DNA of 37,714 nt from Clostridium gallinarum (GCF_014836325.1 NZ_JACSQZ010000033.1:1-37714), one strand, 5' to 3'. Positions 26,172-34,786 are shown, counted from the stretch's first letter. Numbers and translations are program-made. Notes: a model not told the origin generated them from the letters alone.

Positions 26172-26356
26172 TACTGTTCCTTTCCAACATAAAAAAATAA
26201 TTTATATTTTTTCATTTAATTATCAATTTCTATTTACGTTAATTATACTATAATTCACTCTAAATTACTATTTCTATTATTTAATAATTATTCTTTATTA
26301 TCTTAAGTTAAACAATTACATCTCACACATTTTTAATTTTTCTACGAAAAATTAAA

Positions 26357-26492
26357 AATTGATAATGCATAATTAATAATGGATAATTATAGATGTTTTG
26401 CACAGCAAAACTTAAATTATATAGTGCGTAACACCCTCTATTCAAAAATCCGTAAGATTTTTTCCTTAATTATGCATTATTAATTATCAATT
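26357..26492. mobile_element. MITE-like element of about 136 bp
   Basis: Ends AATTGATAAT (26357-26366) and ATTATCAATT (26483-26492) are exact inverted repeats. The next segments are also complementary in a permuted way (GCATAATTAATAATGG against CCTTAATTATGCATTATTAA). The interior has a perfect GTTTTGC/GCAAAAC hairpin (about 26394-26410) and no ORF. This matches the size and build of miniature inverted-repeat elements common in clostridia. No transposase is in the window. Confidence 0.6.
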
Positions 26493-26493
26493 A

Positions 26494-26542
26494 AAAAAAC
26501 TCTCTATAAACTTGAAAAGTTCAAGTTTATAGAGAGTTTTTT
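26494..26542 (-). terminator. Terminator of the rhomboid-like gene
   Basis: A perfect 22-bp stem has arms at 26494-26515 and 26521-26542 (AAAAAACTCTCTATAAACTT and its complement) and a 5-nt loop. It begins inside the stop codon of the upstream gene and ends in T-rich sequence on the minus strand. Confidence 0.9.
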
Positions 26543-27341
26543 AACTGTGTCCGTGTGCTCTTATATGCTCCATACAATAGCATTTCTTCCCTGTACATTT
26601 AGAGCAATATCTAAATTCCATATTAGGATTATCTTTTTCAGTTATTCCACATACTTCACATCTATGAAATATTTCTATTTCTTTTACTTGAGATTTAAAC
26701 TTTTGTTGTCTCTTAAAGTTAGTTGCGTTACTTTTTGTACCAGTTAATATTTCTTTACCAAAGAATATAAAGAAATTTAAAACTGGAACTAAAGTTAATA
26801 ACATACCACCAATACTAAATAAACTTAAATATCCTATAAAGTTTAATCCGATAACTATCCAATTAAATATAGCTAAATACTTTACTTTAATAGGTATTAT
26901 AAAGAATAATAAAACTTGAAAATTTGGATAAATCATAGCAAAAGCTAAGAATAATGACAAATTAATATATGATCCAGTAGCAATTTTCCCTGTTGCTATA
27001 GATACTATAATTGTAGTTATCATACCTACCAAATAATACAGATTAAATTTAAATTCTCCCCATTCTTCTTCTAAGCCAGTACCTGCTAAATAATTAAAGT
27101 ATATAGCAAAAATAAAAGAAATTATACTTCCTGTCTCAGGTACAAATATAAAAGTTATTAACCTCCATATCTCTCCTTGCATTACTTTATTAGGGTCCAA
27201 ATATATTTTATTAATTAAATCTAAATTTCCACTTAATAAAGTAAATCCATATACAAGAATATTTCCAAATATTATAATTAACATCAAATTTCTTATATAA
27301 AATTTACCTATCTTTCTTTCCAATTTATTCAACCAATTCAT
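26541..27341 (-). CDS. Rhomboid-like membrane protein with C-terminal zinc-ribbon, probably catalytically inactive
   Basis: The 266-residue protein has about six membrane helices and the rhomboid-type segment GEIWRLITFIFVP (about 56-68) that precedes the first loop. The expected GxSG catalytic serine motif is not seen; at the matching region there is GSYINLSLF. It therefore looks like a rhomboid pseudoprotease or a derived relative. The cytoplasmic C-terminus (about 228-266) has paired cysteines CEVC, CSKC, CYC and a His-rich end (HIRAHGH), consistent with a zinc-binding ribbon. It is 18 bp downstream of a TetR-type gene. The function is unknown; the TetR neighbour may control it. Confidence 0.75.
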   Translation of the reverse strand: MNWLNKLERKIGKFYIRNLMLIIIFGNILVYGFTLLSGNLDLINKIYLDPNKVMQGEIWRLITFIFVPETGSIISFIFAIYFNYLAGTGLEEEWGEFKFNLYYLVGMITTIIVSIATGKIATGSYINLSLFLAFAMIYPNFQVLLFFIIPIKVKYLAIFNWIVIGLNFIGYLSLFSIGGMLLTLVPVLNFFIFFGKEILTGTKSNATNFKRQQKFKSQVKEIEIFHRCEVCGITEKDNPNMEFRYCSKCTGKKCYCMEHIRAHGHS

Positions 27342-27359
27342 AATACTAAAATTTCTCCC

Positions 27360-27920
27360 TTATAATTTGTTTCTAACTATATATAATAAATCTTCTATTG
27401 AAAATTCAGTATTTTTCATAGATAAAGTTATCATATTACTTATTAAAAATGAAGTTAATTTTCTAGTTTCTATGTTAATAGTAATATCATTATTTTCTTT
27501 ATGTAAATCTATTATTTCATCAACAATAATATATAATTCATCTAGTACATTATACTTAGGACATGAACAAGATTTTTTTTCTTCAAAATTTTTTTCTTCT
27601 TTGGTTAGTTCAAAAAAAACTTCTTTATGATATACTAAAAACTTTTCTAACCCTAAATATATTAATTTTACCTTTTCCTCAAAAGATATATCATTATTTT
27701 TAACTAATTTTAAATTATTTATTATTTCACTCCAAGTATCATTAAATATCTCTCTTACTAAAGACATCTTATTTTCAAAATAGTTATATACTGTTCCAAG
27801 TCCTATTTCACATCTATTAGCAAGTTCTCTCATACTAAAGTTTTTATAGCCTTTTTCTTCCAACAAAGCATATCCTTCTTTTAGTATTGTTTCTCTTGGA
27901 TTTTGTAATATTTTAGGCAT
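27360..27920 (-). CDS. TetR-family transcriptional regulator
   Basis: The 186-residue protein has an N-terminal TetR helix-turn-helix: ETILKEGYALLEEKGYKNFS, then MRELANRCEIGLGTVYNYFE (about residues 26-45) and NKMSLVREIF. The C-terminal ligand domain includes a CSCPKYN cluster (Cys at about 117 and 119), which may be of interest for metal or redox sensing. The gene shares a transcript with the rhomboid-like gene, which starts 18 bp after its stop, and is divergent from the amidase gene. Autoregulation and control of the membrane protein are likely but not shown. The ribosome binding site is GGGGGA. Confidence 0.9.
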   Translation of the reverse strand: MPKILQNPRETILKEGYALLEEKGYKNFSMRELANRCEIGLGTVYNYFENKMSLVREIFNDTWSEIINNLKLVKNNDISFEEKVKLIYLGLEKFLVYHKEVFFELTKEEKNFEEKKSCSCPKYNVLDELYIIVDEIIDLHKENNDITINIETRKLTSFLISNMITLSMKNTEFSIEDLLYIVRNKL

Positions 27921-28002
27921 AGACTTTCCCCCTTTTATTATAGTTTATATCAATATTTACATATTATCAACTAAAGGTAGTCTATTTATCTTATTCCATT
28001 TA

Positions 28003-28031
28003 TTTACATTTATTATTTTACTTAGTATAAT
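28003..28031 (+). promoter_or_regulatory. Candidate promoter of the amidase gene
   Basis: TTTACA (28003-28008) and TATAAT (28026-28031) are spaced by 17 bp. This would give a leader of about 95 nt before the ATG at 28131. Confidence 0.6.
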
Positions 28032-28130
28032 TATATTATGTTAATTTAAAAAATATAATAAAATTTTAATCAATCTATAGTTACCTATTATATTTAAAAA
28101 ATTAAATATGAATTAAGGAGATTATTTTAA

Positions 28131-28934
28131 ATGAATAGTAACTTCGATATCTCATCCAAAAGAAAATTACTCTATAAACGTAAAAGAAAAAGACAATTAA
28201 TATTTAAGATTTATATAGTACTTCTTGCAATTTCTATACTCTCTCTTATATTATTGTTAAATAAATCTACACCTGTTAATAAAAAAGTTATATCTTCTTC
28301 CAATTCCCTAGATAATAAAATAATAATTTGTATTGATCCAGGTCATGGAGACTTTGACACAGGTGCAAAAAGTTCTTCTGGAATCTTTGAAAAAGATATA
28401 GTTTTAGAAATCTCACTTAAACTTGGAAAACTTTTAGAGGAAAATGACATTAAAGTTATTTATACTAGAACTAATGATTCTTTACCTTGGTTAGAAACTG
28501 CAAACGATAGTTTAAAGGAAAGAATAAGAATTTCAAAAGCCTTTAAAGCGGATATATTTATTTCTATACATTGTAATAGTAATTATGATGATATAAGTGC
28601 TAAAGGAATAGAAACATGGTATAAGCCAAATGATGAAAGCAGTAAAAATTTAGCTCTAATCCTTCAAACTTCTTTATCTAATTTAAACTCTACTATTGAT
28701 AGAGGCATAAAAACTTATGATAATAAAGATGATGCATTGGCAGTTTTAGAGCTCAATGAAAGCATTTCTGCATTAGTAGAGTTAGGTTTTTTAAGTAATA
28801 CTTATGATGAAAAATATTTAAATTCTGATAAAGGAAAAGAAGCTTTTGCTAAATCTATAAAAGATGGATTATTAAATTATATTGAGTCTAATAAGGATAT
28901 TATAATCAAAAAAAGAAGTAATAAGGCTATGTAA
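28131..28934 (+). CDS. N-acetylmuramoyl-L-alanine amidase (Amidase_3, CwlD-like), membrane anchored
   Basis: The 267-residue protein has a basic N-terminus and a membrane helix or uncleaved signal (about 25-44), then an Amidase_3 catalytic domain from about 63. Zinc ligands H72 (DPGHG), E87 (FEKD) and H147 (SIHCN), and the catalytic Glu E217 (LVELGF), are all present, so it should be active. The enzyme cleaves the MurNAc-L-Ala amide bond of peptidoglycan. The overall layout is like CwlD, which acts in spore cortex formation, but a vegetative role cannot be excluded. The ribosome binding site is AAGGAG. It is divergent from the TetR gene and convergent with surE. Confidence 0.93.
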   Translation: MNSNFDISSKRKLLYKRKRKRQLIFKIYIVLLAISILSLILLLNKSTPVNKKVISSSNSLDNKIIICIDPGHGDFDTGAKSSSGIFEKDIVLEISLKLGKLLEENDIKVIYTRTNDSLPWLETANDSLKERIRISKAFKADIFISIHCNSNYDDISAKGIETWYKPNDESSKNLALILQTSLSNLNSTIDRGIKTYDNKDDALAVLELNESISALVELGFLSNTYDEKYLNSDKGKEAFAKSIKDGLLNYIESNKDIIIKKRSNKAM

Positions 28935-28952
28935 AATAGCTTTATTACTTCT
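28914..28952 (-). terminator. surE terminator overlapping the amidase 3' end
   Basis: AGAAGTAATAAGGCTAT (28914-28930) pairs with ATAGCTTTATTACTTCT (28936-28952), with one G-T pair and a 5-nt loop. A run of seven T follows only on the minus strand, so it serves surE. The left arm codes for the last amidase residues and the amidase stop lies in the loop. Confidence 0.85.
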
Positions 28953-28973
28953 CTATATTAACAGTTATTTAAT

Positions 28974-29729
28974 CTATTTTTCAAATATACTTTTTACTTC
29001 ATCTAATATTTTAAAATTAGTAAAATCAAAATGTAATGGTGTTAAAGTTACATACCCTTGTGATAAAAAGTAAAGATCTGAATCATCTTCTGATATTTCA
29101 TTTCTAATTCCTTTTGTTTCATAAACCATATCTTCATTTTCTTCTATTAACACATAATCAGTTTTATATATTGATTTTCCTAGTTTACAAACTTTAATTC
29201 CCTTAATATCTTCTTCATTAATATTTGGCACATTAACATTTAAAACAACATCATTTCTTAAATAGTTATTTTCTGCTATATCCACAACCTTACTAATCCA
29301 ATTAGCAGCTTTTGAATAATCTTCGTCATCTCTCGCCCAATCAACTTCCATTGATATAGCAATTGATGGAATATTATAAATTGCTCCTTCTATAGCTGCA
29401 GATACAGTCCCTGAATATAATATGTCAGTTCCACAATTTATCCCTCTATTTATTCCTGATATAACTAAATCTACATCCTTAGCTAATAAAGATAATCCAG
29501 CTTGTGTACAATCTGCTGGAGTACCAACTAAACTATAAGCTTTAAAATCTTCATCAATTTTTTCTTCTCTAATTTTTATAGGATTATGAATTGTTATAGC
29601 ATGGCTATATGCACTTCTTTGCTCTCTTGGTGCTACAACTATAACTTCATGTTTTTTTGAAATCTCTTTAGCTAATGTATATATTCCTCTTGCATTTACT
29701 CCATCATCATTAGTTATTAAAATCTTCAT
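28974..29729 (-). CDS. surE: 5'-nucleotidase / exopolyphosphatase SurE
   Basis: The 251-residue protein dephosphorylates nucleoside 5'-monophosphates using a divalent metal. The signature N-terminus MKILITNDDG has the metal ligands D8 and D9. S39 (REQRSAYSH) and N94 in VISGINRGINCGTD complete the metal site. The VGTPADCTQAGL segment is also characteristic. The length is typical. The ribosome binding site is AAGGAGGA. It is a stand-alone minus-strand gene downstream of the flavin oxidoreductase gene, with an 81-bp gap and no terminator between them that I can see, so co-transcription is possible. Confidence 0.97.
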   Translation of the reverse strand: MKILITNDDGVNARGIYTLAKEISKKHEVIVVAPREQRSAYSHAITIHNPIKIREEKIDEDFKAYSLVGTPADCTQAGLSLLAKDVDLVISGINRGINCGTDILYSGTVSAAIEGAIYNIPSIAISMEVDWARDDEDYSKAANWISKVVDIAENNYLRNDVVLNVNVPNINEEDIKGIKVCKLGKSIYKTDYVLIEENEDMVYETKGIRNEISEDDSDLYFLSQGYVTLTPLHFDFTNFKILDEVKSIFEK

Positions 29730-29810
29730 TTGAGTCCTCCTTAAAACTTTTAATACATACTATATATTACCATAAAAACTTATATTATAAAATTTAATAT
29801 ATGAATAATC

Positions 29811-30812
29811 CTATTTTCTAAAAGCTTCAGCTATTAATTTATATGATTTTATTTTACTTTCTAAATCTGTATTTAAATTTATTATCATAAACTCTTCTGT
29901 ATTATAAATCTTACTCATATTTAAAATTTCATCTTTAATTTTATCTGGTGTTCCAACAATCATTCTTTTTCTATTTCTATTAATTATTTGAATTTCATCA
30001 TTTGAATATTTATATGCTAATGCTCTTTCTAATGTAGGCATTCCTAAGGCTTTACCTTGTTCTACTAATAATAAAGTTAAATCCATTACTGCAACTTGAT
30101 TATTAATTTCCTCTTCTGTTTCTCCACAAATAACAAAACTACAAATTATAGTATTAGGTTTTTCAGAAATTATAGACTTTTTAAAATTATCCTTGTACCA
30201 ATTTACAGAGCTTACCCCCATTCCTCCAGTTATAAATTGAGCATAAGCATAGGATGCTCCTATCCCTGCTGCAAGTCCTGCACTACCTCCACTTGATCCA
30301 AGTATATGAATTTCAGGATAGGTATTTATTAAAGGGGTTGCTTTAAGTCCACTAAATTCATGTTCCTCTGGAACTATATCATAAATAAATCTAACTAAAT
30401 CTAATACTTTTTCTTGATAATCATCATTAAAAATACTTTTTCCTTGCATTAAAGCCTTGGTAGCTAAAGGCATTCCTCCTGGTGCTCTACCTACACCTAG
30501 GTCAATTCTATTAGGATATAAAGCTTCCAAAACCTTAAAGTTTTCTGCTACTTTATATGAACTATAATTGTGTAGCATAACTCCACCAGATCCAACTCTA
30601 ATACTCTTTGTTTTTGCTGCTATACTTGAAATAAGTACTTCTGGACTTGATCCTGCTAAACTTTTTGTATCATGATGTTCAGATACCCAAAATCTATAAT
30701 AACCGAATTTTTCTAACTCTTGTGCAAGAATTATAGTATTATTTAAAGCTTCTGTAGCTGTTTCCCCTTCTCTTATAGGAGATTGATCTAACGCACTTAA
30801 TTTTATGTTCAT
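29811..30812 (-). CDS. LLM-class (luciferase-like) flavin-dependent oxidoreductase
   Basis: I place the start at ATG 30812 (333 residues), just after GAGGAGG. The frame is open to 30830 but without a ribosome binding site there. The protein is a TIM-barrel bacterial-luciferase-like monooxygenase of the MsnO8/YwcH type. It begins LSALDQSPIREGETATEALN, then FGYYRFWVSEHHDTKSLAGSSPE, IRVGSGGVMLHNYSSYKVAE and PNRIDLGVGRAPGG. These are the usual FMN-binding and barrel signatures. The substrate is unknown. Similar proteins are common in Firmicutes without assigned roles. Confidence 0.92.
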   Translation of the reverse strand: MNIKLSALDQSPIREGETATEALNNTIILAQELEKFGYYRFWVSEHHDTKSLAGSSPEVLISSIAAKTKSIRVGSGGVMLHNYSSYKVAENFKVLEALYPNRIDLGVGRAPGGMPLATKALMQGKSIFNDDYQEKVLDLVRFIYDIVPEEHEFSGLKATPLINTYPEIHILGSSGGSAGLAAGIGASYAYAQFITGGMGVSSVNWYKDNFKKSIISEKPNTIICSFVICGETEEEINNQVAVMDLTLLLVEQGKALGMPTLERALAYKYSNDEIQIINRNRKRMIVGTPDKIKDEILNMSKIYNTEEFMIINLNTDLESKIKSYKLIAEAFRK

Positions 30813-30888
30813 TTTAGTGCCTCCTCTCAAATATTTATTTTATATTCTTATTATAAATAATACTCTATTGAGAAATATTTTCAAGTAA

Positions 30889-30971
30889 AAAGTGGTAAAG
30901 TATCATAGCAAGGTGACTTGGAGCTTACGACGGAACCTGGATATGATACTTTACCACTTTCAAACTGAAGG
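30889..30971 (-). repeat. Palindromic intergenic element, copy D, core inverted
   Basis: The arms AAAGTGGTAAAGTATCATA (30889-30907) and its exact complement (30942-30960) form a 19-bp stem. The loop (30908-30941) is the reverse complement of the core in copies A, B, C and E. The adjoining CAAACTGAAGG (30961-30971) is on the plus strand just as in A and B. Thus core and flank have opposite relative orientation in this copy. No gene lies in 30813-31073. Confidence 0.82.
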
Positions 30972-31035
30972 AAGGAAATTATAAAATATTATTCACAGGG
31001 TAATATTTTTATAATTTCATAAAAAATAAAAGAAA

Positions 31036-31060
31036 AAGGAGAACTTATAAAGCTCTCCTT
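31036..31060 (-). terminator. Terminator of the BceB-like gene
   Basis: AAGGAGA (31036-31042) pairs with TCTCCTT (31054-31060). On the minus strand this is followed by TTTTTCTTTTA, about 14 bp after the permease stop. Confidence 0.8.
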
Positions 31061-31073
31061 AAACTATAAAATA

Positions 31074-33068
31074 TTAAATTGTATTATTAATATTCTTTTT
31101 TGCACCTAAATAAGTAGCAATAAAATATCCTCCATAAATTAATATTAATGCTGCTAAAGCAATTAGTATATTTTTCATAATACTTATACTACCAAATAAA
31201 GTTATAATTCTCTTTGAAAATTCTAACCCTGCTATTGAGTGTATTAAGGCTAATGATAAAGGCATTAAGAAATATATTGCTATTTGAGTTAATAAAGACT
31301 TATTAATAATCTCTTCATCTACTCCTATTTTTTTCAACAAATTATATCTTGCAATGTTATCTGTAGATTCCGATAATTGTTGCAGTGCTAATACTGCTGC
31401 TGAAACAATTAAAAATATTCCTCCAATATATATTCCTAAATAAGATATAATAGCTCCAGTACTAGTTGAACTTGCTATTAATTCTTCTTTTGTAATAGAA
31501 TATAATATATTATCCTTCTCCTTTATAGCTTCTTCTCTAATAATATTTAGTTTTTCATTAATAACAATTCCATTATCTTCATTATAATCAAAGTTTAAAA
31601 ATGATGTCCATGGTGTAAGTCCAGTAACAATATCATCTTTTACTACCACAGTGCACAAATTACTTTTCATCATTTGGTTATAAGCTACTACTTCTATTGT
31701 CTTTTTAATTCCCGGTTTCAAAATATTACCATTTATATTAATTTCTCTATTATTCATTAACGAATTATTTAGAGGATTTGTTAAACTATCTATATCTGAG
31801 AATAAAGCATATTCTCCATCATTTAATGTTATTGGTTTCTTGTTAACCATTTTTAATATTTCATTAAACTTGCTTAAGGTAATAATTTGTACTTGAGCAT
31901 CTGTTACAATAGGATATAAATCTTTTGAATTATCCATATCTTTTTCAGATAATAAATCACTATATTTAAGATTTCCCTTATAATTTATATAACTAACATA
32001 TTTCTTTGAATAATCTCTAATATTAATATTTCTATTAATTAAATATTCTTCTATATCTTCTCCCTCATAACTCCAAATTGTTTCATCATATTGAGTTAGA
32101 TCTTTTAAGTCAGAATTAATGGCACTATTAATTCCAAGTCCTCCTGCAAGCATACATATACCTATAAATAATGATAGGCATATAAAAGACATCGAAATAA
32201 ATACTGTATTTATTTTACTATTAATTTGTCTTAAAACAAACATATTTAATTCTTTTAAATAAAATTTCCTATTTGATTGAGCCAACTTTAATAAGAATCC
32301 TGACAATGAAAAGAAAAATAAGAATGTCCCAATAATTCCAAGTAAAATACTTTTACCATTTACATTCATTGAAATGCTTGAAGTTCCTTTATCTAATACA
32401 ATGTAATACGCTGATCCAATCATTATTAAACTTATTAAAAATAATACCACAGAAACCCAAACATTTCTTACTTTTATATTTTCATTTTTCTTTGATGAAT
32501 TTAATAAATCTATCAGTTGAATTTTTCTAATAGATATTGAATTAAAAATAAGAACTAGTATATATATAATTCCAAAGGATTTAAAAGTTTTTATCATTGC
32601 ATTATATGAAAAAACAAACTTAAATTTAAGGAAGTTAACTTGGAACATCTTTGCAGTTAAAACTGATAATCCTTGAGATAAAATAATCCCTATTGCTAAC
32701 CCAACTGCTAAAGAAATTATACCTACTAATAAAGTTTCAAAAAATATAATTATCGATAAATTCCCCTTATCCATACCTAAGGTCATATATATACCAAATT
32801 CTTTTTTTCTTCTCTTTATTAAATAATTATTTGCATAAATAATTAAAAAAGCTAATACAAAGGATACAAATGTTGATGCATAACCCATTATTGCATCTAC
32901 TTGCTCAAATGCTGCAGCTTGAACTTCATTTAACTCAAGCATAATACTTTGAGATTGTATTGAGTTAAAGGTATAAAATATACAAACACCAAAAACTAAT
33001 GTTAAAAAATAAATTGCATAATCCTTAAAACTTCTTTTTAAATTTCTAAAAGCTAACTTAGAATACAT
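31074..33068 (-). CDS. BceB-type ABC transporter permease (FtsX-like, peptide-antibiotic resistance)
   Basis: I choose ATG 33068 (664 residues): GGAGGTGA precedes it, while the longer frame to 33104 lies deeper inside the ATPase gene. The protein has ten predicted helices: one N-terminal (about 17-40), three in the first FtsX-like group (about 45-190), further pairs to about 300, a large extracellular domain of about 200 residues (about 310-540), and three at the C-terminus. This 10-helix layout with a large loop between helices 7 and 8 is the BceB hallmark. It starts inside the last codons of the ATPase gene. Family members bind cell-wall-active peptides such as bacitracin and pass a signal to a BceS-type kinase, encoded at 34922-35941. 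Confidence 0.92.
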   Translation of the reverse strand: MYSKLAFRNLKRSFKDYAIYFLTLVFGVCIFYTFNSIQSQSIMLELNEVQAAAFEQVDAIMGYASTFVSFVLAFLIIYANNYLIKRRKKEFGIYMTLGMDKGNLSIIIFFETLLVGIISLAVGLAIGIILSQGLSVLTAKMFQVNFLKFKFVFSYNAMIKTFKSFGIIYILVLIFNSISIRKIQLIDLLNSSKKNENIKVRNVWVSVVLFLISLIMIGSAYYIVLDKGTSSISMNVNGKSILLGIIGTFLFFFSLSGFLLKLAQSNRKFYLKELNMFVLRQINSKINTVFISMSFICLSLFIGICMLAGGLGINSAINSDLKDLTQYDETIWSYEGEDIEEYLINRNINIRDYSKKYVSYINYKGNLKYSDLLSEKDMDNSKDLYPIVTDAQVQIITLSKFNEILKMVNKKPITLNDGEYALFSDIDSLTNPLNNSLMNNREININGNILKPGIKKTIEVVAYNQMMKSNLCTVVVKDDIVTGLTPWTSFLNFDYNEDNGIVINEKLNIIREEAIKEKDNILYSITKEELIASSTSTGAIISYLGIYIGGIFLIVSAAVLALQQLSESTDNIARYNLLKKIGVDEEIINKSLLTQIAIYFLMPLSLALIHSIAGLEFSKRIITLFGSISIMKNILIALAALILIYGGYFIATYLGAKKNINNTI

Positions 33069-33828
33069 TATTTTGGTCACCTCCAAGAAGTGTAATAACT
33101 TCAATTATCTTATCGAAGAATTCCTTTCTTGAATCATTTCCTCTTACTAATTCATTAAATATCCTACCATCTTTAATAAACAAAATTCTTCTTGCATAGC
33201 TAGCTGAAAAGGCATCATGAGTAACCATCATAATAGTTGCATTTAAGTTTTTATTTAAGTCCTCCATACTTTCAAGTAGCATTTTTGCTGCTTTAGAATC
33301 TAAAGCCCCTGTTGGTTCATCTGCTAAAATTAATGAAGGTTTTGTTATAATTGCTCTTGCTGATGCAACTCTTTGCTTTTGTCCACCAGACATTTCATAA
33401 GGATATTTATTTAAAACCTCTTCTATATTTAGCTTTTTAGCTATATCCATAACCCTTTTATTTATCTCATTATGATTAACTTTCATTATGGTTAAAGCAA
33501 GAGCTATATTTTCATAAGCTGTTAATGTATCTAATAAATTAAAATCTTGAAATATAAATCCTAATTCTTCTCTTCGAAATTTTGATATTTTTTTAGAATT
33601 TAATCTTGTAATATCCTTTCCAGAAATATAAATATGTCCACTACTTACTTTATCAATAGTCGATATACAATTTAAAAGCGTAGTTTTACCACTTCCTGAG
33701 GCCCCCATTACTCCAACAAACTCACCTTCTTCTATAGTGAAGCTTATATTGTCTATAGCCTTAGTTACATTTCCTTTTCTCCCATAATACTTTTCTATAT
33801 TATCTACTTTTAATATTTCTTTTCCCAT
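33058..33828 (-). CDS. BceA-type ABC transporter ATP-binding protein
   Basis: The 256-residue ATPase has Walker A GASGSGKT (42-49), Q-loop FIFQDFNLLD (Q94), signature MSGGQKQRV (146-154), Walker B LILADEP (D170-E171) and a TH switch (MVTHD). It is of the MacB/LolD/BceA subgroup that pairs with FtsX-like permeases. It overlaps the permease gene by 11 bp, so the two are translationally coupled. The start at 33828 follows ATAGGAGG. A BceR-type binding site lies about 82 bp upstream. Confidence 0.95.
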   Translation of the reverse strand: MGKEILKVDNIEKYYGRKGNVTKAIDNISFTIEEGEFVGVMGASGSGKTTLLNCISTIDKVSSGHIYISGKDITRLNSKKISKFRREELGFIFQDFNLLDTLTAYENIALALTIMKVNHNEINKRVMDIAKKLNIEEVLNKYPYEMSGGQKQRVASARAIITKPSLILADEPTGALDSKAAKMLLESMEDLNKNLNATIMMVTHDAFSASYARRILFIKDGRIFNELVRGNDSRKEFFDKIIEVITLLGGDQNNVF

Positions 33829-33909
33829 AATTAATCCTCCTATTTCTTACTATAGGACTATTTTATTATTATTCTTATCTTACATCCATTGAAGTATATA
33901 ACATAAACC

Positions 33910-33923
33910 TTACAGTTTTGTAA
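33910..33923. promoter_or_regulatory. BceR-type operator upstream of the bceA-like gene
   Basis: TTACAGTTTTGTAA is a perfect TNACA-N4-TGTAA inverted repeat, the motif described for BceR-like response regulators. On the minus strand it is followed by a TAAGAT -10-like box with only a poor -35, as expected for an activated promoter. Confidence 0.75.
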
Positions 33924-34045
33924 TATATACAACATTATATAATATAAATTCACTTAACCTATTAAAATATTGGACTAAAATATAATATTATTATAAAATT
34001 TAATTTGACAATTAATTCAATTTATAATAATGGAGTGATTAGTTT

Positions 34046-34786
34046 ATGAGAATTGAAAATATATTATTAAAAACATTCGTAGATTTATCCTGGTTTATTG
34101 GTGTTATAGTTATAATTGGATTAATACTTGGTTTTTTAAGGAATAAATCTATGAAAAACTACCAACAAAAGTTTGGTAGAAAAGCTATTTATGTTACAGG
34201 TATTGTGGGAGTTCCAATTCATGAACTTAGCCACCTTGTTATGGCTAAAGTATTTGGACATAGAATTAAAGAAGTTAAATTCTTTCAAGCCAATAATTGT
34301 GATGGAAATTTAGGTTATGTTAATCATTCATATAATCCTAAGAATATATATCATCAAGTAGGAAACTTCTTTATAGGTATAGCACCTATTATATGTGGAA
34401 GCTTACTAATAATCTTACTACTTAAGATATTTGTACCAGCTTCTTTAGAATCTACAAATGATTTATTAAGTTTTAATGGTTTATTTATATTTTTAAAAAA
34501 TATATTTTCTTTATCAAATTTTAAAAGACCAGAATTTTATTTATTTTTATACATAGTATTTAGTATATGCTCTCACATTTCTTTAAGTAAAGCAGATATT
34601 AAAGGAGCATTTATAGGTGTTATATTTATCTTCTTAATATTATTTATATTTAATATAATTAATTTCAACTTATTATCCTATTTAAATATGGTTAAATACA
34701 ATTTACTTTTAACTAATGTATTAATAATTTCAGTAATATTTTCCTCAATAAATCTATTAATTAGTTTTATATTAAAGAAAATTTAA
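34046..34786 (+). CDS. Polytopic membrane protein with HELSH metalloprotease motif
   Basis: The 246-residue protein has about six membrane helices. The zinc motif HELSH is at residues 59-63, followed by MAKVFGHRIKEVKFFQ, which is the arrangement seen in M50/site-2-protease-like membrane peptidases (a second glycine-His element after HExxH). No PDZ domain or NPDG-type motif is evident, so the family is not certain. Such enzymes cut membrane substrates, but no substrate is known here. The gene is on the plus strand, between the divergent bceAB-like operon and the convergent two-component genes. The ribosome binding site is GGAGTG. A link to peptide-antibiotic response is possible but is only positional. 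Confidence 0.75.
   Translation: MRIENILLKTFVDLSWFIGVIVIIGLILGFLRNKSMKNYQQKFGRKAIYVTGIVGVPIHELSHLVMAKVFGHRIKEVKFFQANNCDGNLGYVNHSYNPKNIYHQVGNFFIGIAPIICGSLLIILLLKIFVPASLESTNDLLSFNGLFIFLKNIFSLSNFKRPEFYLFLYIVFSICSHISLSKADIKGAFIGVIFIFLILFIFNIINFNLLSYLNMVKYNLLLTNVLIISVIFSSINLLISFILKKI

Noticed and set aside
26179..26356. Promoter search upstream of the repeat-protein operon
   Set aside because: A minus-strand TATAAT is present near 26242-26247, but there is no convincing -35 at 16-18 bp, so no promoter is called.
34005..34028. TTGACA and TATAAT upstream of the HELSH gene
   Set aside because: Both boxes are perfect but only 12 bp apart, too close for a sigma-70 type promoter. The true promoter is not settled.
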